The notes below the pieces were generated by a model. The model was not told the origin of the DNA. It searched no databases and saw only the letters and a program-made list of their open reading frames with translations. A program made the position numbers and the translations under genes. Below, in pieces: positions 1 to 8,227 of a stretch of DNA of 20,474 nt. Source of the stretch: an uncultured Clostridia bacterium (GTDB lineage: Bacteria > Bacillota > Clostridia > Oscillospirales > Ruminococcaceae); NCBI GenBank assembly GCA_947427325.1, contig CANEHP010000018.1, positions 1 to 20,474 of the forward strand. The letters run 5' to 3'. The stretch's first letter is position 1. Each line of letters starts with the position of its first letter.

Positions 1-118
1 TCATCGGTAAAATTTGCCGAAAAGATGCGTGCAATATCTTGTGAAGACAGGTTCTTAACATGGTAAAGAACAAACTATCTTAAAAAACTTTTTGAAAAGT
101 AAAGGAACGGTCATAACT
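1..118 (+). other. Upstream region of the GH95 gene
   Basis: An open frame enters from outside the window and stops at TAA 64-66. These 22 codons could be the end of an upstream gene, but I recognise no family in them. A ribosome binding site (AAAGGA, about 102-107) stands properly before the ATG at 119. No convincing sigma-A promoter is visible. Confidence 0.3.
51..71. promoter_or_regulatory. Operator-like inverted repeat upstream of GH95 gene
   Basis: GTTCTT (51-56) and AAGAAC (66-71) form a dyad with a 9-bp spacer, about 50 bp before the GH95 start. The position suits a transcription-factor site for a sugar-responsive regulator. The arms are short and there is only one copy, so this is suggestive only. 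Confidence 0.3.
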
Positions 119-187
119 ATGAAAAAAAGCTTATTGCGGTTTTGTGTTCGTCCGCGATACTGTTCACGGCCTGTAACGGCAATGTAA
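119..187 (+). other. Out-of-frame natural start: ATG + A7 tract, 22-codon dead-end frame
   Basis: ATG 119-121 follows AAAGGA by a normal distance and is followed by seven A (122-128). In this frame translation ends at TAA 185-187 after 22 codons. One extra A joins it to the GH95 frame and restores a complete lipoprotein signal peptide. This is read directly from the bases. Confidence 0.8.
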
Positions 188-2670
188 ACGATGACCAAAG
201 CGCCACAAGCGGATTAACCGATATTGAAGATTTGGGAGGTAACGGAGATTTGACAGAGACAAAACAGCCACAAACCCTTTCGCCGGGCTATTTGCTGCGG
301 TACGACGCACCGGCGAATCCAAATTCCTATGGGGATTGGGAGAGCCTTTCGCTACCCGTGGGCAACGGCGACATAGGCGGAAATATATTTGGCGCAGTTG
401 AAAAAGAGCGTATTACTCTTAATGAAAAAACCATGTGGACAGGCGGACCGAGTGCGTCTCGTCCTAATTATAACGGCGGCAACAAGGAAGATTACGGTAA
501 AAACGGAGAGACCGTCAAGGAGGTGCAAAGGCTTTTCGCCGAGGGAAAGGACAGCGAGGCGTCGGCGCTGTGCGATAAGCTTTTGGGCGATTCCGACGGC
601 TACGGCGGTTATCAGCAGTTCGGAAACCTTTTGCTTGACTTCGGTCATGCCGAAAACATCGAAAATTATTCCCGCAGTCTTGATATCGTAAGCGGCGTAG
701 CGTCCGTTGAGTACGATGGGGACGGTGTTCATTATCTTCGTGAAATATTTGCCAGCAATCCCGCTGACGTTTTTGTGGTAGCGCTTACCGCCGAGGGGGG
801 AGAGCTTGAGCTGAGCGTGGGCTTTGAACCGGAAAACAGCGGAGACGCTTCGAGAAGCGTCAAAACCGATGTCGCCCGAAACACCATAACCATAAGCGGA
901 GAGCTTAATGACAACGGTCTGAAATACAGCGGATACCTTAAAGTCGTCACTCCCGAAAGCGGGCAGGTTCAAGCGGAGGGAGATACGCTTAAGATCGGCG
1001 GAACAGCAGAGGCGACGATAATCCTCAGTATGGCGACGGATTATGCGCTATCCTATCCGATATACCGAACGGGAGAAACATCGGAGGAGCTTACGGCAAG
1101 AGTTGTGAAAACAGTTGAAAACGCATCGGAAAAAAGCCGTGACGAACTCAAATACGAGCATATTACCGATTTTTCCAATATTATGGCGAGAACCGATCTT
1201 GACCTGGGTCAAACTCTGCCCGAAATGACGACGGATCGTCTGCTTGCGGAATATAAGGCAAAAAATCTGAGCAATGGCGACAAGGCCTACCTTGAGGTTC
1301 TGCTGTTCCAGTACGGAAGATACCTTCTTGCTTCTTCATCGCGCGAAAACAGCATTCTGCCCGCAAATCTTCAAGGTCTGTGGGTCGGAAAAAACGGCAA
1401 CCCATGGAGCTCGGACTATCACATCAATGTAAATCTTCAAATGAATTATTGGCCCGCATATGTAACCAATCTTTCGGAGTGCGCCAAGCCAATGATAAAT
1501 TATGTTAACGGTTTCAGAGAGCCCGGAAGAGTTACCGCCGAAATATATTTTGGCGTAAAATCGACGGAGGATAACCTCGAAAACGGCTTTACCGCAAACA
1601 CGGAGACAACGCCCTTCGGCTGGACCGCTCCCGGACGGGTGTTTGACTGGGGATGGTCGCCCGCAAGCGTGCCGTGGATGCTTCAGAACGTTTGGGAATA
1701 TTACGAGTATACGCTTGACAAGGATTATTTGGTCAACACCATATATCCTATTTTCAAAGAAGAAGCAAAATTTTATTCTCAAATTCTTGTGGAGGACGAG
1801 AACGGCAAGCTGGTGTCAACACCGGCCTACTCTCCCGAGCACGGTCCCCGCACCAACGGAAACACTTATGAGCAGTCTCTGATATGGCAGCTGTTCACAG
1901 ACGCCATAACCGCAGGAAAAACAGTCGGAGAAGAGGAAGGGGTTCTGTCGGAATGGCAGGACATACTGGCCCGCCTGCGCACTCCGATAGAAATAGGCGA
2001 CGACGGGCAGATCAAGGAATGGTATTCGGAAACAACCCTCGGAAGCGTACCCAAGTCCGATGCATACGGTCACCGTCACCTCTCGCACCTTCTCGGCCTT
2101 TATCCCGGCGATTTGATTTCGGCAGACACACCGGAGTGGTTTGAAGCGGCGAGGGTTTCCCTTGCCAAACGTGTGGACGCATCCACCGGCTGGGCGATGG
2201 GTCAGAGAATCAACGCATGGGCACGGCTTCAGAACGGCGAGCATATGCATAAGCTTGTAGAAACGCTGATCTGCACCGGAATACTCAACAACCTTTGGGA
2301 CACTCACCCGCCGTTCCAGATTGACGGAAATTTCGGCTACACCTCAGGTATTGCGGAAGCTCTTGTTCAAAGCCACACCGGCTATATCAATATCCTGCCC
2401 GCACTGCCTTCCCAATGGAGCAAAGGCTCGGTTGACGGGCTGGTGGCAAGAGGAAATTTCGAGGTAGGAATTGACTGGAGCGACAGCCTGTGGACGAAGG
2501 TCAGGGTAAAATCGAACTGCGGCGGTGAATGTCGGCTTAAAGCCGTGTCGGAAAAGGTATCGGTAACCGATTCCAAAGGAAACGCCGTTGAATTTGAGCT
2601 TAAGGACGGAATTATAAGCTTTGAATCCGAGGCCGGAAAGAGCTACACAATCGAAAACAAGGCTATATAG
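142..2670 (+). CDS. GH95 family alpha-L-fucosidase (or alpha-L-galactosidase), lipoprotein; 5' end frameshifted
   Basis: Extracellular, probably lipid-anchored glycoside hydrolase removing terminal alpha-1,2-linked L-fucose (or L-galactose) from host or plant glycans. The N-terminal GH95/GH65-type sandwich domain has LPVGNGDIGGNIFG and LNEKTMWTGGP. The (alpha/alpha)6 catalytic part has QMNYWPA. By analogy with the characterised bifidobacterial GH95 enzyme, catalytic residues would be Asn429 and Asn431 (HINVN), Glu566 (SPEH) and Asp728 (IDGNFG), counted from base 142. Length (842 aa) is normal for the family. Reading begins at TTG 142 with a lipobox-like LFTAC at once, so the charged n-region of the signal peptide is missing. 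The ATG at 119 has a good Shine-Dalgarno, but after seven A it is one base out of frame; eight A would give MKKKLIAVLCSSAILFTAC. The start is therefore frameshifted, phase-variable or a sequencing error. Family assignment is sure; linkage specificity is inferred. Confidence 0.9.
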   Translation: MCSSAILFTACNGNVNDDQSATSGLTDIEDLGGNGDLTETKQPQTLSPGYLLRYDAPANPNSYGDWESLSLPVGNGDIGGNIFGAVEKERITLNEKTMWTGGPSASRPNYNGGNKEDYGKNGETVKEVQRLFAEGKDSEASALCDKLLGDSDGYGGYQQFGNLLLDFGHAENIENYSRSLDIVSGVASVEYDGDGVHYLREIFASNPADVFVVALTAEGGELELSVGFEPENSGDASRSVKTDVARNTITISGELNDNGLKYSGYLKVVTPESGQVQAEGDTLKIGGTAEATIILSMATDYALSYPIYRTGETSEELTARVVKTVENASEKSRDELKYEHITDFSNIMARTDLDLGQTLPEMTTDRLLAEYKAKNLSNGDKAYLEVLLFQYGRYLLASSSRENSILPANLQGLWVGKNGNPWSSDYHINVNLQMNYWPAYVTNLSECAKPMINYVNGFREPGRVTAEIYFGVKSTEDNLENGFTANTETTPFGWTAPGRVFDWGWSPASVPWMLQNVWEYYEYTLDKDYLVNTIYPIFKEEAKFYSQILVEDENGKLVSTPAYSPEHGPRTNGNTYEQSLIWQLFTDAITAGKTVGEEEGVLSEWQDILARLRTPIEIGDDGQIKEWYSETTLGSVPKSDAYGHRHLSHLLGLYPGDLISADTPEWFEAARVSLAKRVDASTGWAMGQRINAWARLQNGEHMHKLVETLICTGILNNLWDTHPPFQIDGNFGYTSGIAEALVQSHTGYINILPALPSQWSKGSVDGLVARGNFEVGIDWSDSLWTKVRVKSNCGGECRLKAVSEKVSVTDSKGNAVEFELKDGIISFESEAGKSYTIENKAI

Positions 2671-2763
2671 GCACGCCCCAAATCGCAGAAGCACTGCCTA
2701 TATCCGACAAGGTTACCGCCTTTTTAAATTGGAATCAGTATAAAAAGCTTCTTCCCAAAAAGC

Positions 2764-2805
2764 AACTGCAATCCGCCCCGAAAAGGGTTGGATTGCAGTT
2801 TTTTT
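2764..2805 (+). terminator. Rho-independent terminator after GH95 gene
   Basis: AACTGCAATCC (2764-2774) pairs perfectly with GGATTGCAGTT (2790-2800). An inner CCC/GGG extends the stem and it ends in seven T (2799-2805). It lies about 95 bp after the GH95 stop on the same strand. Confidence 0.9.
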
Positions 2806-2943
2806 GCAATATATTCCGAATCCGAAAACTTGACGTCCTTGCGGCAATCTTGCGCCCATGGCTACGTCAACACTCCTTCTAAGGAACAAGGCGTTTTATT
2901 GCCTTTGTCCTCGGGAAGCTTTCGGTTATAGATTTCGGTTATG

Positions 2944-2982
2944 GCTTTCCGTTATTGCTTTCCGTTATTGCTTTCCGTTTTT
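2944..2982. repeat. 13-bp tandem repeat, three copies
   Basis: GCTTTCCGTTATT occurs at 2944-2956 and 2957-2969, with a third copy differing at one base at 2970-2982. Degenerate relatives (GATTTCGGTTAT) lie just upstream, so the array may once have been longer. It lies between the GH95 terminator and a decayed surface-protein gene. No function is evident. Confidence 0.8.
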
Positions 2983-3007
2983 CAGATCAAATTCTCAATC
3001 GTTCCGC

Positions 3008-3315
3008 TTACTTTCTCTTCTTGAAGACAGCAACGGCAGCTGCGGCGGAAACTGCCGGAATGAGTGCGATTGCAATACCGGTAGGCTTGTTGTCGTTTTT
3101 ATCATCGCCCGGCTTTTCCGTATCGCCGTTTATGCCTGTAGTTGTTTCTGCGGGAGCTGTGCTGTCAGGTTCGGTTTCATCGGGTTCGGTTACGTCAGGA
3201 CCGCTCCGAGAGCGTATCCGATAGCGTCAAAGCTCGTTTTTGCGCCAAGATCGATCTCCAGCCGGCCGTTGGTCACGTCGGCAAAAGTGGAACGGCTTTG
3301 CCGATTAAAATATCA
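3008..3315 (-). pseudogene. Remnant of a C-terminally membrane-anchored surface protein
   Basis: Two overlapping minus-strand frames together read like one C-terminus. The upstream frame (open about 3312 down to 3193) gives STFADVTNGRLEIDLGAK and FDAIGYALGAV, a beta-sandwich-like tail. The second frame (open 3226 down to TAA 3008-3010) gives a Pro/Thr/Glu-rich linker (TEPDETEPDSTAPAETTTG), then NKPTGIAIALIPAVSAAAAV and the basic end FKKRK. That is a typical wall-spanning linker plus membrane anchor of Clostridial surface proteins. A frameshift lies within 3193-3226, and stops at about 3313-3318 cut off everything upstream. The bulk of the gene is gone: vanXY ends only about 45 bp away. The original enzyme cannot be named; a surface glycosidase is a guess from the GH95 neighbour. 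Confidence 0.65.
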
Positions 3316-3360
3316 TTAGTCGGTATTAGTATAATACGCACGGTTTAAAAGGAATTAGCA

Positions 3361-3933
3361 TCAAACACAATTCAGATATTCCTCAAGGGTAATGCTCCTT
3401 TTTGTGATTTCCGCAGCGGCTTCTTTGCCCACATATCTGAAATGCCACGGCTCCCAGTCATATCCCGTAATATGCGTTTTTCCGTAGGGATAGCGTATTA
3501 TAAAGCCGTAATCGGCACAGTTGTCACAAAGCCATCTGTACTCCGGAGTTTGAAAGAAGCATTTGTAAAGACCTTTTTTAGTGCTGAGCGCTAATATATC
3601 AACGGCAAGCCCCGTATGGTGCTCGCTTGTTCCGGGCGGTGCGCATCTTTTTTGACCGTTCACCCCCCCGTATGATATGAACAATCGTTCCTGAGCGGAG
3701 TAGCTCCTATATGCCGAATCAATATAAAAATCAAGGTTTTCAGCTAATGCGTCCGCCTTCATTTTCAGATACGCAATATGTACCTCCCTCTTGATCAGGC
3801 GTTCCGTACCCTGGACGGAAACCATACCAACAGGTATGTAAGAGCGTGAAATCAAGTTGTTTCGGTTTACAAGCACCAAAATATTCCCGTCGTCGGTATC
3901 AAGAACGGAGGACTTGTTTATTTTCTCGTCCAT
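3361..3933 (-). CDS. VanXY/VanY-like D,D-peptidase, cytoplasmic form
   Basis: Zinc D,D-peptidase of the VanY/VanX family (peptidase M15). It would hydrolyse D-Ala-D-Ala and/or trim the terminal D-Ala of pentapeptide precursors. The motif SEHHTGLAVD (103-112) supplies zinc ligands His105 and Asp112; EPWH (161-164) supplies the probable general base Glu161 and third ligand His164; Arg76 lies in AYRSYS. There is no signal peptide or membrane segment, and the 190-aa length plus the end (YGFIIRYP..., EPWHFRYVG, ITLEEY) resemble bifunctional VanXY of VanC/VanG clusters rather than anchored VanY. It starts 8 bp after the VanG-like ligase, with a Shine-Dalgarno (GAGGAA) inside that gene's end, so the two are translated together. 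It is the last gene of the unit. Whether it cuts dipeptide, pentapeptide or both cannot be read from sequence. Confidence 0.88.
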   Translation of the reverse strand: MDEKINKSSVLDTDDGNILVLVNRNNLISRSYIPVGMVSVQGTERLIKREVHIAYLKMKADALAENLDFYIDSAYRSYSAQERLFISYGGVNGQKRCAPPGTSEHHTGLAVDILALSTKKGLYKCFFQTPEYRWLCDNCADYGFIIRYPYGKTHITGYDWEPWHFRYVGKEAAAEITKRSITLEEYLNCV

Positions 3934-3941
3934 AAACGGTT

Positions 3942-4991
3942 TTATTCCTCCAAAGACAGTTTTATTATCTTTTCGATTATCTCACCGTATGTAAAGCCCT
4001 TATGAATAAACATTCCGGGAAACAGGCTGTTAGCGGTAAAGCCGGGTATGGTATTCACCTCGTTAAAAACGATTTCTCCCGACTCGGACACAAACAGATC
4101 GACTCTTGCAAAGCCTTTGCAGCCAAGGACTTTATAAAGCTTTTTTGCGTCCTCCGTAATTATTTCGCTTGTTTCCTTGTCAACCCTTGCCGGTATATGT
4201 ACTTTTGTGGATTTGTGAGTGTATTTTTCGGTAAAATCAAAGAAACCGTCCGAAAGCTCAATCTCACAAAGCGAGCCGACTTCAAGGACGTCGTTTCCCA
4301 TTACCGCACAGCCTACCTCAAAGCCTGAGATGTTTTCCTCCACCAGCACGGTATCGTCATAATTAAAGGCATTCTCCACTGCGTCAAGAAGCTCCGATTC
4401 CTTTAATACCTTTGTTACTCCGAAGGACGAGCCTGCCTTTACGGGCTTCACAAATACGGGATAACCGATTTCGGAAACCTCCGAATACAGAGTCTGCTCC
4501 GTAAAATTCTTTCGCAGCAAAACCGATCGGGGCGTTTTTACTCCTACGGTATCGGCAAGCATATGAGCGGTGTATTTATCCATACATAATGCGGAGGCAA
4601 TAAGTCCGCAGCCCACAACGGGAATACCGGCAAGCTCAAAAACGCCCTGAACCGTGCCGTCTTCTCCGTTTTTACCGTGAAGAACGGGGAAGGCCGCATC
4701 TATGTGTATTTTTTCGATTTCGTCCTTGCGGAACAGGATAATACTATGCTCGGAACGGTTAGGTGAAACCGCCGCAGGACAGCAGTCGCTTTCGTTATGC
4801 CATGTGTCTTCGAAGATCTTCTTTATATCCCCGCCAAAATAATACCAATCCCCGGTTTTGGTGATTCCGATCATTACCGGCTCGTATTTATCGCCGGGAA
4901 AGCTGTTCAGCACATTGTACGCCGATTGCAGCGACACCTCATATTCCGAGGAACAGCCTCCGAAAAGCACGGCGATTCTTTTTCTTTCCAT
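3942..4991 (-). CDS. VanG-like D-Ala-D-Ser / D-Ala-D-Ala ligase
   Basis: ATP-grasp ligase joining two D-amino acids for the end of the cell-wall stem peptide (or, here, another acceptor). Visible motifs: GGCSSEYEVSL (11-21), FPVLHGKNGEDGT (101-113), KPVKAGSSFG (182-191), the omega-loop EKYT (255-258) and the Mg-binding FNEVNTIPGFT (309-319). From memory the protein resembles enterococcal VanG over its whole length (349 aa), including FELAGIPVVGC, ALCMDK and FEVGCAV. EKY argues against a D-lactate ligase of VanA/VanB type; it does not by itself separate D-Ser from D-Ala as second substrate. The start ATG has AAGGAG 8 bp upstream. The order ligase then VanXY matches vanG operons, but no VanT serine racemase, VanRS or VanW lies in the window. 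An ordinary second Ddl is the main alternative. Confidence 0.85.
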   Translation of the reverse strand: MERKRIAVLFGGCSSEYEVSLQSAYNVLNSFPGDKYEPVMIGITKTGDWYYFGGDIKKIFEDTWHNESDCCPAAVSPNRSEHSIILFRKDEIEKIHIDAAFPVLHGKNGEDGTVQGVFELAGIPVVGCGLIASALCMDKYTAHMLADTVGVKTPRSVLLRKNFTEQTLYSEVSEIGYPVFVKPVKAGSSFGVTKVLKESELLDAVENAFNYDDTVLVEENISGFEVGCAVMGNDVLEVGSLCEIELSDGFFDFTEKYTHKSTKVHIPARVDKETSEIITEDAKKLYKVLGCKGFARVDLFVSESGEIVFNEVNTIPGFTANSLFPGMFIHKGFTYGEIIEKIIKLSLEE

Positions 4992-5089
4992 ATTTGTTTC
5001 TCCTTCTGATAAATAATATAATATAAAACCTCATGAAGGAGCGTATTCCCTCCGAAGAGTCTGCGGAGAACACGCCAATTCTTTGGAGG

Positions 5090-6847
5090 TTAAATAATTT
5101 TGGTAAAAGGTATCCCGCTGCTCTTTGCATATTCCTCGGCATATGAGCCTTCCTTGCCGAAGATCGTCAGCTTTTTGCAGTTTATAAACGCTTCTCTGCC
5201 TATCTCCCGAACGGTTTCGGGAATTACGACGGATTTAAGGGCGGTGCAGTTTCCGAAAGCCCTGTAGCCTAAATGAGTGCAGCCTTCGCCGATGACGGCT
5301 ATCGTAAGATTTTTGCAGGTGCTGAATGCGCTGTCATGGATTATACGGATTGATGAAGGCAGCTTCACCTCGCCGCTGAGGCTTGAATTATAAAAAGCAC
5401 AGTAGCGAACATTCACAAGACCCTCAGGGAAACTGACGCTTTTAACCGTCTTGCTGCCGCTAAACGCAGATGGAGAAACGGAGGTCACGGGTTTTCCGTC
5501 AATGCTGTTGGGGATAGCGACTTTTTCCGTCGTGGAAACCCTATTTGTTAAAGCAGCATGGTCAGTATAGACGCAGTATGAAAAATTCGCATCCTTTGTG
5601 TTGTGCGTCGAGAAATCATATCTTTCAAACTCTTCATGAAACCAAGTGCCCCATATCCTGTCGACAATATGTTCAAGCGCCATTCCATGACTTCCCTTGA
5701 ACAAAACAATGTCCTTTGTCGTAACGTTTTCCCTTATAAGTCCTATCAGTTTCTCCGCAGAATCCGTATAGAATGTCCGCTTGGTTTTTTCGGCCTCCTC
5801 AGCCATTAATTTTGCGTCCTTACCGTAACAGATAACAATATCCGCCGTGGAGTCTGCCGCCGCTTTGCCTGCCGAGCGGTGATATTCCTCCGCCTTGTCT
5901 CCGCATTCAAGAATGTCGGCAAGCACGGCAATACGCTTTCCGTCCTCTCCCACGGGTATTTCCGCCAGCTGGTTCAGCGACGATCTGATTGACTCCACCG
6001 CCGCATTGTAGCAATCTAAGAATATTCGCTGCCCGCCAAATCTCACAAGATTTTGGCGTATGCCGCTTGTGCGGTATTTTGCAAGACCTGTGGCGATCTC
6101 TTCGTTGGTCATTCCCGCCCATTTCCCTGCGGCGAATGCGGCAAGAGCATTAAGAACATTGTGCTTGCCGAAGCAGTTTAGCCGAATGGGAGTAGTTCCC
6201 CCGCCGTGGACCACATCAAAGGTCATACCCATTTCGTTGTTTTTAATGTTTATTGCACGGTAATCGGCTTTTTCGTTTTTGATTGCGTAATACACTGTTT
6301 TCCTTTCGGTAACAGCTTTTTGTTGGAACGGGTCGTCGCCGTTGAGTATCAGCAGACCGTCCTCGGGCATACCATCCTGAACTCCTAAACAGCTTTCAAG
6401 TATGCGCTCCTGCGAACCGAACTCCTCCATATGCGAAGTGCCGACCACCGTCACTATTGCAGCTTGAGGCTGTACCATTTTTGCAATAGTAGCAGCTGCT
6501 CCGAAAGGAGGTCCTTCCATTGTTTCCTGAACGTAAAATTCATGTTCGGGCTTAAGCTTCTGAACAACAGTTCCGCTGTAGCGTACATTGTTTGCACTTC
6601 CCGTATTTCGGTGAGTATTATACTTAGAGCTGATCAGGGTATATACCATTTCCGTGGTAGATGTTTTTCCGATACTTCCCGTTATGCTTATGGTTTTCGG
6701 ATCAAACTGCAAACGCCATTCCCTAACAATCCGGGTAAATGTCTCTATTATAGGTATTTGCGTTATTAGGCAGGGATAATTCTTGATTTGTGCAGTAGAG
6801 ACAAGAAGCCTTGCGACCTTCTCCATAGCTGTATCAGCCAGCCGCAC
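5090..6847 (-). CDS. MurF-like Mur ligase with C-terminal BspA-type LRR domain
   Basis: ATP-dependent amide ligase of the Mur family, closest in motifs to MurF (adds D-Ala-D-Ala to UDP-MurNAc-tripeptide). The P-loop TGSIGKTST is at 56-64, preceded by the MurF-like REWRLQF; further motifs are GTSHMEEFGS (136-145), LNGDD (168-172), GKHNVLNALAAF, a changed YNAAVES in place of the usual YNANP, ILECGDKAEEYH and FKGSHG. Only about 50 residues precede the P-loop, so the nucleotide-sugar-binding domain is much reduced: the acceptor is probably not the usual one. From about 430 to 585 come four or so LRR_5 units (AFSGSKTVKSVSFP, AFGNCTALKSVVIP, AFINCKKL) and a typical end cap. The start is GTG 6847, 9 bp after CapA, with no clear Shine-Dalgarno; the frame is closed upstream by a stop. 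It is probably translated by coupling. Confidence 0.82.
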   Translation of the reverse strand: MRLADTAMEKVARLLVSTAQIKNYPCLITQIPIIETFTRIVREWRLQFDPKTISITGSIGKTSTTEMVYTLISSKYNTHRNTGSANNVRYSGTVVQKLKPEHEFYVQETMEGPPFGAAATIAKMVQPQAAIVTVVGTSHMEEFGSQERILESCLGVQDGMPEDGLLILNGDDPFQQKAVTERKTVYYAIKNEKADYRAINIKNNEMGMTFDVVHGGGTTPIRLNCFGKHNVLNALAAFAAGKWAGMTNEEIATGLAKYRTSGIRQNLVRFGGQRIFLDCYNAAVESIRSSLNQLAEIPVGEDGKRIAVLADILECGDKAEEYHRSAGKAAADSTADIVICYGKDAKLMAEEAEKTKRTFYTDSAEKLIGLIRENVTTKDIVLFKGSHGMALEHIVDRIWGTWFHEEFERYDFSTHNTKDANFSYCVYTDHAALTNRVSTTEKVAIPNSIDGKPVTSVSPSAFSGSKTVKSVSFPEGLVNVRYCAFYNSSLSGEVKLPSSIRIIHDSAFSTCKNLTIAVIGEGCTHLGYRAFGNCTALKSVVIPETVREIGREAFINCKKLTIFGKEGSYAEEYAKSSGIPFTKII

Positions 6848-6856
6848 ACATCTATC

Positions 6857-8125
6857 TTAAGGAGTGTTATATGTTATTTGTGATGATATTTCCGAAATAA
6901 GCGCTGCGCAGCCCTCAACTGTATCGGCTGCAAATCTCAATCCTGTATATTCTTCATCTTTTTCGGGCAGCGGCAGCCCAAGTATACTGCATATTCTTTT
7001 CTTCGTAAGCTTATATCCGAAATGTGTTGTTTCACAGCCAATGGTTTTCAGAGTATCTTCATTGAATGCAGATATATTGAGACTGTTTGTCGTACCCATT
7101 CCCTTAGGCAGAACGGGATAGCTTATATTATAAAATTTATCGGGAATATAACAGGGAACGAATTTCTGCTCTACCGCCTGAACCACACCTTGAAATTTTT
7201 TTAGCTTTAACTGAAGTATCACCGTTTGACGGCTGATTTTGGAAATCTCACTGGTAACAAAATTGCCCATTGAGTAAATGCAGGGAACTTTTTTTCCATT
7301 AGCTGCGGTTATCTCGGCAAAGGGCTGCACGGAATGCGTGTGAGAACCCACAATATAATCTGCGCCGCTGTCGGCTATTTCCTGCGCCATTCGCTTCATC
7401 GACTCGCTTGGCCGTGTCTTGTATTCTGCGTCCGTTCCCCAGTGAATATACACCAGTACAAACTCCGCACCCTCCTGCCTTGCGGCTTTTATATCGCCGC
7501 TCACTTTTTCCTTAGAATATTCGTTTATAAACGTTTTTCTGCCAAGCTCCGTCAAATGCGGTTCGTTGCGGTTGAACCATGTTGAATAGGACATAAGGGC
7601 TATTTTTATTCCCTTTATTTCAATTATCGAATAACGTTTTGCATCTTGGGGCGTAAAAAGACCTGTGTGCTTAAAGCCCAGCTCGTTTATCCTGTTCAGC
7701 GTTTCAATAATGCCGTTTACTCCGCAGTCCAAATTGTGATTGTTGGATAGCATGAGAAAATTTATGCCCGAATTTTTTATTGCACGCAAAAATTCGGCGG
7801 GAGCATTGCAAAAATACTTTCCGCCTATCTTGTATTGCTCGCCCGTATAAGGTGCATTTTCACAGATCATTGTCTCCAGATTTGCTATAGACAAATCCGA
7901 GTTTAAAAAATACTGCTTTACAAACTGAAAAACATCGTCAAAGCCAAAACGTTCCCCAAACAAATGAGATTTATACATTTTCTCTTCCGCAAGACAATCG
8001 CCGACACAGGTAATAACCGCCTCGTTATCTTCTGAAATGAAGCTGTGCTTTACCTCGTCATATTCGGGAGGGGTTATTTCATACTGCACCTTTTTGGTTT
8101 CGGTCAGCAGTGAATATTTTTCCAT
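6857..8125 (-). CDS. CapA/PgsA-family metallophosphatase-like protein
   Basis: PGA_cap (CapA) family protein, calcineurin-like fold. Family members act in poly-gamma-glutamate capsule and other surface-polymer synthesis. Metal-site motifs in order: GD (42-43), NLE (82-84), SNNHNLDCG (127-135), HWG (228-230), GSHTHSVQP (260-268) and SMGNF (285-289). Unlike the PgsA/CapA of poly-glutamate systems it has no N-terminal membrane anchor; the first 35 residues are polar. It therefore probably works in the cytoplasm. The ATG is preceded by AAAGGAG at 7 bp, the best ribosome site of the unit. It lies next to a Mur-type ligase, a pairing that recalls CapA/CapB of poly-glutamate loci, though that ligase is MurF-like rather than CapB-like. 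Its exact reaction is unknown. Confidence 0.85.
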   Translation of the reverse strand: MEKYSLLTETKKVQYEITPPEYDEVKHSFISEDNEAVITCVGDCLAEEKMYKSHLFGERFGFDDVFQFVKQYFLNSDLSIANLETMICENAPYTGEQYKIGGKYFCNAPAEFLRAIKNSGINFLMLSNNHNLDCGVNGIIETLNRINELGFKHTGLFTPQDAKRYSIIEIKGIKIALMSYSTWFNRNEPHLTELGRKTFINEYSKEKVSGDIKAARQEGAEFVLVYIHWGTDAEYKTRPSESMKRMAQEIADSGADYIVGSHTHSVQPFAEITAANGKKVPCIYSMGNFVTSEISKISRQTVILQLKLKKFQGVVQAVEQKFVPCYIPDKFYNISYPVLPKGMGTTNSLNISAFNEDTLKTIGCETTHFGYKLTKKRICSILGLPLPEKDEEYTGLRFAADTVEGCAALISEISSQITYNTP

Positions 8126-8227
8126 GTTTTTTCTCCTTTAAAGGCATAATATTGATTCTTAATCATCTTGCATACAAATTTGCAAAAATCTGCACTTGTT
8201 GCTGCGTCAAGTTTATGAGAACATATT

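Noticed and set aside
2671..2760. Short open stretch after the GH95 stop as a gene remnant
   Set aside because: It reads for a few dozen codons (ALPISDKVTAFLNWNQYKK) through the terminator, but matches no family I can name and has no start site.
2881..2911. Terminator for the minus-strand genes (GGAACAAGGC / GCCTTTGTCC stem)
   Set aside because: The stem has two mismatches and no T-run follows on either strand.
2858..3319. Plus-strand frames over the surface-protein remnant
   Set aside because: The minus strand gives the meaningful linker-membrane-anchor sequence; the plus frames are cysteine-rich shadows.
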